This document shows positions 18,288 through 27,075 of a stretch of DNA of 64,000 nucleotides, piece by piece (position 1 is the stretch's first letter; each line of letters starts with the position of its first letter). A program made the translations under genes and the position numbers. This DNA is from Diplonema papillatum. Taxonomy: Eukaryota > Euglenozoa > Diplonemea > Diplonemida > Diplonemidae. The notes beneath the pieces are model-generated. The model searched no databases, was not told the origin of the DNA, and was given only the letters and a program-made list of their open reading frames with translations. The stretch spans positions 682,001 to 746,000 of the forward strand of contig JAPJBO010000001.1 in NCBI GenBank assembly GCA_030068145.1, given 5' to 3'.

Positions 18288-20194
18288 CTGCATCGGCGTG
18301 TCTGACGGGGGTTTTCCGCCAGCGCTGGGCCCATTTTGCTTCGCATCATTCTGGAAAAAAAGGTTCTCGCGGTGCCACAAAGCTGAGCGTCTGCGAGCGG
18401 ATACGAGTACAAGAGACGGAAGACGAAGCAGCAGAGTGGGCAAACTGGCTGAGAAGATGTTAGTTGGCATTCTTATTTTTTAATTCCCTTCTCCTCTAGC
18501 TGAGGCGCGTCATCAAAATCCCTTGCCAAACAAACAAAGGTCGCAAGACACTATAAACTGATAGTCCCTCGGGATTGACGGTAACACAAAAAATGGAAAG
18601 AGAGCCCACTGTGAGATCTTACAGTCTCTCGCAGACAGGATCACGTCCGGGAAATTTCAAGCTGTGACGTTCACTCTAACATTGAGGCCCCAAGTTTGAG
18701 TGACCGTTGTGTTCCATGTTGTCCAGTCTTCCAGTCTTTCAGTCGGTCTGGTCGGTGCGGATTGCATGGCAAGTTTAACTTACTGCGAAACTTACGGCCA
18801 GTGCCCTGGCGCGTTTTTCGGCCCCGAGCTGTTGAAGAGTGGGCACTGCGACCCCCGTCCTTGTCTCCCGCCGTGCTTGGCCAGTGCAGTGCCAGGAGGC
18901 GTGCGTGGGCAGTCATGGTAAAGGCACGCGGCATTTGACGAATGAGAGCAACAACAACAACAAGCAAGTTTTCCTACCCCTCCCGAAATGATCGGTTTCG
19001 GGAGGTTCACGCCCCACCCCCCGCCCACCCCCCCCTGTCGAGGCCACGCCACCGGAGAAAGGCACCATATTCTGATTTACCACGGCCAGGATAGGTGTTA
19101 CCTGCGTTGAAGATTCTCGCTTCCTTTGTGCTACCGCGGCCCGCTTCCATCTCTAGCTCCTCAACCGGGCCCGCTCCCAAGACTGGTAGCAAGACCACAC
19201 GAAAGCAAGACGAAAAACGCACACGAGTGCGGGAGAGCCCCTTTTATTTCTGCTTCTAGCTTTTTCTTTCATACCGGATACAGCGCTGTTTTGCGCATTA
19301 CACGTGAAAGATTGTCAAGAACCCGACAATGAGCACTTCGGGTCTCAGGACTACGGCTAGGTGTCGCAGAAGGATGAAGTCATGGCAAGCATTAGCAAAT
19401 CGAAACCGGTCTACCATTCCCTGAAATTTGAAGCTTGCCTGCCACCCAGGGCTTACGCAGCTCTTTGTCTTGGAGTCAGTGTTACATGTCTTTGCCTTTG
19501 TCTCCTCTCCGGCCTCAACCCTCCAGTGTCGCGGTGGTAAGCAACAGCAGGATCTGCCGACCGGAATCCCCGGTACTGCGGTTGATTCCCAAGACGAATC
19601 TGCAGAAAAGATAGTACGTGCTGATAACGTACTGATTTCAACACGTGTACACGTACTGATTCAGCATGTGTACAAAAAGAAAGTAAGAAAATTAGCGTGC
19701 TGAAATCAGTACGTTCAGCATGCTGAACGTAGGGCCTGCTGCCACCGTCTTATACGGTTGGTAGCTAGCGCAGATTATCGCTAAAAATACTTGCATTCAA
19801 ACCCTCAAACTATCACGGTGCGATGGAAGAGGTAATCACCTAGTGACCGATGTAGGCCATCGCTCTCTCGCACAGAGAATCTGCATTCTAGCTTCTAGCT
19901 ACGATACACCACACAGCTTTGGAGAGCAAAAGACGCCGTCCACGCTGCAAGGCAGCGTGGATGTAGCCTGAACGCTGAAGCTCCCGGGACGATGATCTCA
20001 TCTTCCGTTGTCCAAAACAGAACACGATTCGAGAAAGCTCCTTGCCTTTCAAATAAACCAGCCACGTTCTAGGTGGGCCCAGCCCAACACGAGAAATAGG
20101 TGGGGGCGCGAAGTTGCTCAAGCATCTAACTACCGACCCAAGCAGTAGATCAGCCCTTGAGGAAAGACATTCCGAACATACACGCAAGGCTGCG
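18288..20194. other. Intergenic region without recognised gene
   Basis: No domain-bearing frame is seen. From 19615 to 19731 there are repeated CACGTGTAC/TACTGATT words and a perfect 20-bp palindrome at 19712-19731 (ACGTTCAGCATGCTGAACGT). It is unclear whether this is regulatory. Confidence 0.5.
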
Positions 20195-21487
20195 ATGCAC
20201 GCTTCGAAGGCACTGCCGCCGCCGGGGATGGGCAGCGCCCCGCTGCCAGGGCTGGGCTCAGTGAGCTCGCGCTACCGCAAGACCTCGAGTGCCGACGACC
20301 TCACGTTTCGTTCCCGGACTCCGAGAGCGCAAGAGGGTGTCCTGCGACCGCACAAGTACCAAGAGGTTCGTCGACACGATCACACGGCAATGCGATCACG
20401 GTCAACAACCCCGACGTTCACACCACCTAGGTTCACATCCATGGTCGACGGCTACACGGGCGAGTACAACATCGTCGTCGAAGGCACTTCCCGCCTTCTC
20501 CTCGCACTCTCCGTCCCGTACTACTTCCTCGTCTCTCTCAAATGGTGGAAGCTCATGGTGATGTCGCTGTTCTTCTACATCATCATCAACCTCTCGTTCG
20601 CCGTCGTGTACACGCTGCCCTGCAACCTCGCTTACTGGGTGCCCAGCTTGAAAGACTCGTTGATCGACGAAAACAGGCGGAACACCCACGCGTGCGACTT
20701 CAGCTTGGCCTACGCGTTCAGCGTCGAAACGCTGTGCACCATCGGGTACGGCGTGCAGTTCCCGCACGGCCCGTGGGACCAGTTCTGGGTGATGGTCGAA
20801 GGGTGGGTGTCGCTGCTGATCGTCCCGTGCTTCGCGGCGGTGATCTTCCAAAAGGTGCTGTCCGCGAGGAGGATGCGGCACACGCTCGTGTTCAGCCAGA
20901 GCGCCGTCATCAACGACGCGACCCAAGTTTGGGGAAAAGGCAACACGCTGGAAACAAAAAGAGCTTTGTCCATCCGCGTGTGCTCACTCATGAAGCACGC
21001 ACCTGTTGAAGTCGCCGCCGTCCTATACTTAATCCAGGACCGTGGAGCCTCGGATGCCCCTGAAATTTCGATCGAGCCGCTTAGTTGGATCGCGAGCTTC
21101 GAGAAACGAGAGCCTGAAGCCGGGAAACGGACACTCCCAGCACCTTACCTCGCACTTCCAGCTACGCTGGTGCACGTCATAGATGACACGTCGCCGCTCT
21201 TCGGGTGCTCGTTCGAGAGCATGACGCAGTCGCGGGCTCAGGTGGTCGCTGTCGTCGAGGCCCACGACGACGTTTCGTACCAGGTCGTCCAGGCAAAAAG
21301 CGGCTACGACGCGCATTCGATCATCTTCGATGCCGTCTTCGACCCGGGAATGATCCTCCGCAACGACCACACCGGCACCTACGACCTCGACATGTGCCGT
21401 TTCGACACCACGCTGGCAGTGGTCGACGCGATCACTCCGATTTTCTCGGATTACGGCACGATGAGTGACAAAGCCAAGCCCGTCTGA
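20195..21487 (+). CDS. Inward-rectifier-type (Kir/KirBac-like) potassium channel
   Basis: A 430-aa protein using the ATG at 20195. An upstream TTG at 20114 is not a credible start. The first ~85 residues are a basic Ser/Pro-rich cytoplasmic region. Next come an amphipathic slide-helix region ending in WWK (W117-W118), TM1 (about 120-141), the pore helix and selectivity filter T182-I-G-Y-G186 (context SVETLCTIGYGVQFP), and TM2 (about 200-222) ending in FQKVLSARR. The C-terminal half is the Kir immunoglobulin-like cytoplasmic domain, with recognisable blocks such as LVHVIDDTSPLFG and SYQVVQAKSGYDAHSI. Kir channels are K+-selective tetramers set by cytoplasmic ligands. The filter is intact, so the protein is probably functional. 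No intron is needed. Confidence 0.92.
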   Translation: MHASKALPPPGMGSAPLPGLGSVSSRYRKTSSADDLTFRSRTPRAQEGVLRPHKYQEVRRHDHTAMRSRSTTPTFTPPRFTSMVDGYTGEYNIVVEGTSRLLLALSVPYYFLVSLKWWKLMVMSLFFYIIINLSFAVVYTLPCNLAYWVPSLKDSLIDENRRNTHACDFSLAYAFSVETLCTIGYGVQFPHGPWDQFWVMVEGWVSLLIVPCFAAVIFQKVLSARRMRHTLVFSQSAVINDATQVWGKGNTLETKRALSIRVCSLMKHAPVEVAAVLYLIQDRGASDAPEISIEPLSWIASFEKREPEAGKRTLPAPYLALPATLVHVIDDTSPLFGCSFESMTQSRAQVVAVVEAHDDVSYQVVQAKSGYDAHSIIFDAVFDPGMILRNDHTGTYDLDMCRFDTTLAVVDAITPIFSDYGTMSDKAKPV

Positions 21488-21749
21488 CTCTGTTCCTGAG
21501 CTCGAGCAGGCTGCGTCGAAGTAAATAGCGGGCGTCAACCGTAATCCCGGATGCCGTCAGGTTCTCAAATTGGGAATTATGGCCTTGGACCCACCTGTTG
21601 TGGAACGGGCGGAGGGCCGCGAACCTGGTATTTGTTGTTTATGCTCGCCAGTCAGAACTGTACCGTGCCAATCCTCATGCACGAGACCCAGAGACGGGAA
21701 GATGCCAGGAAACGTCTAGCCGAAGTGAGCAGACGGCAAAGTTTGTATC

Positions 21750-22217
21750 ATGCAGGGTCAAAACCTTGTGTCTTTTTGGTAGCAGGGGTTTAGACCCAAA
21801 AAAAATGGCCACCCATTTTTTTCTGGAAAAAAAATGGGTTCAACGGCGCAAATTCAATGTTTGCTTCGGGACAGAGAGAGCATCTCACGCGCTGAAAGAG
21901 GGAGGGAGCCACTAACCCGTGCAGCGGCTCTTTTGTAAGAGGGGCGTCAACGAGCGTGGAGAAGCCCGAGTCGACTCAAACAAAAATAAGCATCATGCAG
22001 GGTCAAAACCATGTGTCTTTTTGGTAGCAGGGGTTTAGACCCAAAAAAAAATGGCCACCCATTTTTTTCTGGAAAAAAAATGGGTTCAAAAAAAACTAAT
22101 GGAACAAAAACTGCGGTGATTTTTGATGAAGTTGAGCAAATTTTTTTTTTTCCAATTTTTTTTCTTGGGGGCCGTCGGCCCCGCGGCAGCGTTTACCACA
22201 AGGTTTTGACCCTGCAT
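21750..22217. mobile_element. TIR element (MITE-like), with nested partial copy
   Basis: Perfect 21-bp inverted ends lie at 21750-21770 and 22197-22217 (ATGCAGGGTCAAAACCTTG and complement). A second left end begins at 21995. The left ends are followed by GACCC, a poly(A) run, GGCCACCCATTTTTTTC and then poly(A) plus TGGGTTCA. No transposase frame is present. GTATC lies close to both outer ends, but a clean target duplication cannot be defined. Confidence 0.6.
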
Positions 22218-22429
22218 GGTATCTTATCGGAAACTAACAGCCCTCTCCGTAGACTGTAGTCGAAGCTAGAATTATGACCTGCCTGGCGCAAATTCAATGT
22301 TTGCTTCGGGACAGAGAGAGCATCTCACGCGCTGAAAGAGGGAGGGAGCCACTAACCTGTGCAGCGGCTCTTTTGTAAGAGGGGCGTCACGAGCGTGGAG
22401 AAGCCCGAGTCGACTCAAACAAAAATAAG
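21845..22429 (+). repeat. ~146-bp direct duplication around the TIR element
   Basis: Bases 21845-21990 and 22285-22429 are nearly identical. Both run from GGCGCAAATTCAATGTTTGC through GGCTCTTTTGTAAGAGGGG to CGACTCAAACAAAAATAAG. A TIR-element end follows the first copy and a foldback element follows the second. Confidence 0.85.
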
Positions 22430-23640
22430 AGAAAAGTACCTTAGGGGCCTAGGAACAAATTTAAATGACCTTAGGGGCCTAATCGGGGACCTTTAGGTCC
22501 TCAAAATGATTTAAAAATTTGTTTTTCCCGGGGGAAAAATACGAACATGCTCAAAAATCGCTAAGTACAATGCCTGCACAAAATACTGGGCAAAATTTGT
22601 CAACAATTCGAAAAATGCATTTTGGGGCCTTTAGGTCCTCAAAATGATTTAAAATTTGTTGTCCATTGGGAATTGTGCCGAAAATGTACTTGTCAAAAAA
22701 TTTCGAAAAAAATTTCGAAAAAAAATTCGAAAAAAATTTCGAAAATTTTTTTGAAAAAAATTTCGAAAAAAATTTCAAAAAAAATTTCGAAAAAAATTTG
22801 AAAGAACACAGAACCAACAACAGGAGGCGGGGGTTAAGCAGGACGCGAACATTAGGCTCGAAGAACGGCCACAGTCACAGAATGTGAAAACAGGAGGGTT
22901 CACCTGTATAGAGTGCAATTCTCTAAAATCCTTCAGGAACCGAAAATGCAGCCACAAAACAACCCCACAACTAGCACCCAACACAACAGGGTGCCCGAAA
23001 AACATCCAGAAAGTTCGAAAACTTGCTCCAGGTCGGTGCAGGTTGAAGAACCGGCCGGTAGAAGAATAATGTCCCAGAGCAGACAAAGAGACAGTCCCTG
23101 AATTCCTGGTGTGTTTGCCTGTCGAGTGCTATTCCCTCCGAAACCTCGGATCTCTAAGTGAACTTGCACTCTCAAATCTCATATGGATCAGGCATTAACA
23201 AAACGGAATAGGGTGGGATGACCCTTGTGGAGCCTTGGGGGAAGTTCATCGGCTTTCTGCACTTTGAACGCAAATTCACTTTGCTTGTCAATTCAATGAA
23301 CAGCCCATGTTATGTGTGTTTTACGTGGTGTGCAGCAATCAGCAGTCGTCTTCTCTTCCTTTGACGTCCCACCTGTGAGTTTGTGGAAAATTTTTTGGAA
23401 AAATTTTTGGAAATTTTTTTGGAAATTTTTTGGAAATTTTTTTGGATTTTCTTTTGGAATTTTTTTTGGAAATTTTTTGGAATTTTTTTTTTTGAGAAGT
23501 ACATTTTCGGCACAAGTTCCCAATGGGCAACAAATTTTTAAATCATTTTGAGGACCTAAAGGTCCCCGATTAGGCCCCTAAGGTCATTAAAAATTGTTCT
23601 TAGGCCCCTAAGGTAGGTGACCCCAAAAATAAGCATCATT
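22430..23640. mobile_element. Foldback element with A/T-rich tandem arrays in its arms
   Basis: The left arm begins ACCTTAGGGGCCTA near 22439 and continues CTAATCGGGGACC, GTCCTCAAAATGATTT, GTGCCGAAAATGTACTT, then a (TTTCGAAAAAA)n array (about 22695-22800). The right arm is its inverted counterpart (about 23380-23613), with a (TTTTTGGAAA)n array. The arms are about 200-350 bp and the spacer about 570 bp. CAAAAATAAG flanks both sides and may be a 10-bp target duplication. No transposase is seen. The short open frames in the arrays are low complexity. Confidence 0.65.
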
Positions 23641-24630
23641 TCCAAAGAAAATACGGAGCTGGTCTCCTCCTTTTCCCCGTCGGCAGGGCAACCGATGCCA
23701 CTGTGCAAAGACAGCGACGGGCAGTGCAGGGAAGGTAGTCCACCTCCCTTCTATCCGATTCTAATAAAAAGCAGAAGAAAGAAAGAACGTATTCCGCGAA
23801 AGATCCTTTTGAAGTGCTCGGGCTCCGCGCGCACATGTCTTCTCCGAGACGTGTGCCATCCTCGTTGATGCTGTCCCGACGGAAAGCAGCTGCGGGCTTG
23901 CTCTCTCTAACTCTCCCTTTTACTTTGCATTCTACAGGTGTCAGTCACGGCAGCCGCACACTACTCAAATGACGTGGGCGGCCGGGGTTGTCATCTAAAC
24001 GACCCTCAAGTTGCGAACAGGTAAGAAGCGCAAACCAAAACCACGCTTCTTCTAATTCAAAAGTTCAAGGACAGTCGGTCTAGGCTCAAAGCAAGATCCA
24101 GTATAACTTTGTATGGCCTGGACCGACTGTCCTTGAGTTATTCCGGATCTTGCTTTTTCTGGGGGGAAGGGAGGCGCGGAGTTGTGATTTTCGTATTATC
24201 GGGGCAGCCCAACTCCCTAGCAGTGAGTGGTTGCGGTGCCTACTCGCGAATCGTAGTCTCTACCCACCTACGGTGGAGCTTGACTCGACGCCGATTCCAG
24301 CGCTGTCCGTAGGATGAGGTCTGTGGCCGGACTACCGTGCGAATATCTGGAGAGGACGTGCTATTCCATCATTCGCAAGAGATCTTTTCGACACGTGCTA
24401 GCCAGTTGCACATGTGCTACAAGAGATCCCAATCCAGTAAAACCGCTCAAGGACTTCCTGACGGGTTGGCAGTTGGAGCGCACTTACACAACACACTACA
24501 AGGAACACTCAACACGTAAAAAGGGGCATCACCCCCCCTTCTGGGGGCTCCGGAGGGTGTGTAGCTCAAGCCCGGTGTGAGCGGGAAGAACACGTAAGGG
24601 TCGAAGGACAACGGACTGACGTTCGTCGTC

Positions 24631-24632
<2 letters not shown>
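23641..24632. other. Spacer with a stem-loop
   Basis: No gene is recognised. A 15-bp perfect inverted repeat (CAAGGACAGTCGGTC at 24065-24079 and its complement at 24119-24133) is followed by a second pair, AGCAAGATCC / GGATCTTGCT. It may form a bulged hairpin. Confidence 0.45.

Positions 24633-24716
<84 letters not shown>
24633..24716. repeat. (AC)42 microsatellite
   Basis: An uninterrupted dinucleotide tract of about 84 bp ends 34 bp before the start codon of the ARFRP1-like gene. It lies in the probable 5' leader or promoter and is likely length-polymorphic. Confidence 0.95.
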
Positions 24717-24719
<3 letters not shown>

Positions 24720-24750
24720 ACACACGCATACACAAAAGAAGAAGCGGAAA

Positions 24751-25371
24751 ATGTTCCACCTCTTCTACAGCCTGTGGAAGCTGCTGTTCAGAAAGGACGA
24801 GTTTCGGGTGCTTCTGATCGGACTGGACAATGCAGGGAAGACGACCGTACTGGAGAAGGTGCGCCAGTCGTACGGCATGAAGTCGCTGCCGCCGGAGGCT
24901 ATCGGCCCGACGGTCGGCTTGAACATCGCGAGAATCGAGCTCCGGAGCTGCAAGCTGCTCGTCTGGGACCTGGGCGGCCGCTCTTCGCTGCGACCCATTT
25001 GGGACCGGTTTGTGGTGCAGGCGCACGCCGTCGTCTTCGTCATCGACTCGTCGGTGCCCACAGCCAACCGGGATCGGTGGAATGAGACGAAGGATGCTCT
25101 GCGGGGTGTGCTCGACAACCCGTCGCTGTCCGAGACGCCGCTGTTGATTTTTGCCAACAAAACGGACGTTGCGGGGTCGCTCTCGCCTTCGGAGGTGTTC
25201 AACATCCTGACCGAGGACACCGCTATCTCGCCGTCTCTCACCCCGTACTTCCACTCACGCCCGGCGTACCGCATCTTGCCTTGCTGTGCATTGACCGGTG
25301 CGTCGCTCATTGAGGGGCTGGACTGGCTCATTCCGCTGCTTCAAATGACGGCACGACTGACCGATATGTGA
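24751..25371 (+). CDS. ARFRP1: ARFRP1/Arl3p-type small GTPase
   Basis: A 206-aa ARF-family GTPase. The P-loop is G24-LDNAGK-T31, the switch I threonine is T54 (IGPTVGLNI), the DxxG motif is WDLGG, the guanine-specificity motif is N136-K-T-D139, and ALTG replaces the SAK loop. The start MFHLFYSLWKL lacks the myristoylated Gly2 of ARFs. It resembles yeast Arl3p and human ARFRP1, whose acetylated N-terminus docks on Sys1 at the trans-Golgi. In those proteins this GTPase acts upstream of Arl1 and golgin recruitment. Unusually, the residue after WDLGG is Arg77, where the family has the catalytic Gln. Intrinsic GTP hydrolysis may therefore be impaired or rely on another mechanism. The gene is intact and intronless, and is followed by decayed partial copies. 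Confidence 0.88.
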   Translation: MFHLFYSLWKLLFRKDEFRVLLIGLDNAGKTTVLEKVRQSYGMKSLPPEAIGPTVGLNIARIELRSCKLLVWDLGGRSSLRPIWDRFVVQAHAVVFVIDSSVPTANRDRWNETKDALRGVLDNPSLSETPLLIFANKTDVAGSLSPSEVFNILTEDTAISPSLTPYFHSRPAYRILPCCALTGASLIEGLDWLIPLLQMTARLTDM

Positions 25372-26065
25372 ACCTCGCCTTCGGAGGCCCTCACAACGTC
25401 CTGACCGAGGCCGCCGCTATCCCGCCGTCTGTCACCCCGTACTTCCACTCACGCCCGCGTACCGTATCCTTGCACTTGTTGTGCATTGACCGGTGCGTCA
25501 CCCACACAGGACATGTGATCCTCTCTCGTGACAAGGTAGGGGCGCGTCGCCCCTTTGCGAGAACTCGTATCGATGCCCAGCACGGACTGACACGCCGCTG
25601 CTCGTGCGGGCGAAAAGAGAACCGTCATGGGCTGTGCTCAGCCCGTGTTTGGATAAGCCGTTCGGGACTGCTATGGTGGGTGTGGCATTTACGTTGCGAA
25701 GTTGGGCATGTGCGAACAAGAACCAGACAGTACTTAAACGAACCTAAGAATGCCTTGTGCTGCATCTTGGTGACGTTAGTGCTCATGTCCGTGGACGGAA
25801 CATCCATCGTGGACTGTGCTCCCGCTTCGGATCCCGACAAGGTCTCCTACTGAAGATCGTGTATCGAGCAAGCTTTTACTCTTATGCTCTACGCGAGATT
25901 TCTGTTCCCGGTTGCGTGTTCGGATGCTCCAAATGTCGACACGGTTCACCTCTGTTGCATTGCGTACCCGTGTGTACTAGAACGTGTCGAAGAAACGATG
26001 CGTTGCTGGAGACGCTGGTGCTCACGTCCGCGGACAAATAGACGCGGCTCTGTTCTTGCTGTACC
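25372..26065 (+). pseudogene. Decayed partial duplicates of the ARFRP1-like gene
   Basis: Bases 25372-25505 repeat the gene's 25185-25310 (CTCGCCTTCGGAGG, CACCCCGTACTTCCACTCAC, GCATTGACCGGTGCGTC) with indels and stops. A more diverged copy covers about 25690-25790: GTGCGAACAAGAACC aligns with the gene's GTGCCCACAGCCAACC, and NEPKNALCCIL corresponds to NETKDALRGVL. A third trace is at about 25980-26040 (GAAACGATGCGTTGCTGG, GTGCTCACGTCC). None has a complete G domain. The gradient of decay suggests repeated partial duplication. Confidence 0.65.
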
Positions 26066-27075
26066 CGACCCTGATAGGCCAAAAAGACCTATCCAGATGC
26101 TTCAATGCCGAACTATCAGCTTGCTATGTCCGCATGTAGACGGCCCCTGTTTGGGCTGCTCGACAGCCCGTTACCGCAGCCGCGACGTTGATGCTGCTCA
26201 TGTTTAGTAATCCCGTACTCCGGAGCACGCTCATGCGAAGCCTACTGCGTCACTCTGACTCGTTCCGTCTTTGTCAATGTGCCGCTGTTCTGTCTCCTTC
26301 TTCGTAGCCTCAACAAGTAAAAAGGAACCTTGCTTGCCCTTCGTTTACACTCCGCTTTCAGGTGTCCAGAACGTCGTCGCAGATCCCTAGCCGTAGTCAC
26401 ACTGCGGAAATTGAGGAATGATGTTCGGACCTGTGCTCGGCAACAGAGTGTGTGCAGGTCGCTGCAACTCACTCATTAACCTTGCAAAAAAGTTAGAATT
26501 TAAACGTGGTCCGTGGGTGTATCGTTCATTCGGACTCGATGAGGATGTCTGACTGGTGGACAGCCAGTCGTGGACCGAAGATCCGATGAGCCAGAAAAGG
26601 AACGCGCGACGAGAGTTTGGGACAGAATCTGCGAGAGGGAGAGAACTACCTCAACCGTGCCGCGCTTCGGTTTTACATAAGCGCCAGCTTGAAAGTCAAA
26701 GCAGCTACGTCGAGTATTGTTGTACATCACAGAGTCGTCGACCCGGCGCATCTTTATGTCGTGCGTTCAATCTTACCCAACGCACAGGCGGCAGACCAGG
26801 CATAAGCCAGGCGCGCCAGGGGGAGGAAAAAGAACCGAGGCGAAGGGGGGAACACAGCAGTGAAAAGCAGCCACACACCCCCAAAGCGGGACGAGTTCGG
26901 GGGGTCACAGCAACCGCCCCCCCACCCGACCTCCCACCTCTTCAGTCAATCGCGCGTTGAAAAACAACGTCGTCAGTGGCCCTTTGCGTCTTCTACGCGG
27001 GGTGTTCGTCGTGTTTGCTAGGGTCAGGCTGCGGTGCGGGGGGAGAGAGAGGGCGGTCGGTAGTCTGGCGTGCCG
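26066..27075. other. Spacer upstream of the myosin gene
   Basis: No gene is recognised. It includes a short form of repeat A at 26667-26723 (TTTTACATAAGCGCCAGC joined directly to AAAGCAGCTACGTCGAGTA). That copy has lost the central ~200 bp of the full-length repeat. Confidence 0.6.

Noticed and set aside
22666-22887. Asn/Lys/Phe-rich low-complexity protein
   Set aside because: Translation of the (TTTCGAAAA)n arm of the foldback element.
24529-25254. A 241-codon minus-strand frame with Val-Cys repeats
   Set aside because: It is the complement of the (AC)n tract and of the GTPase gene.
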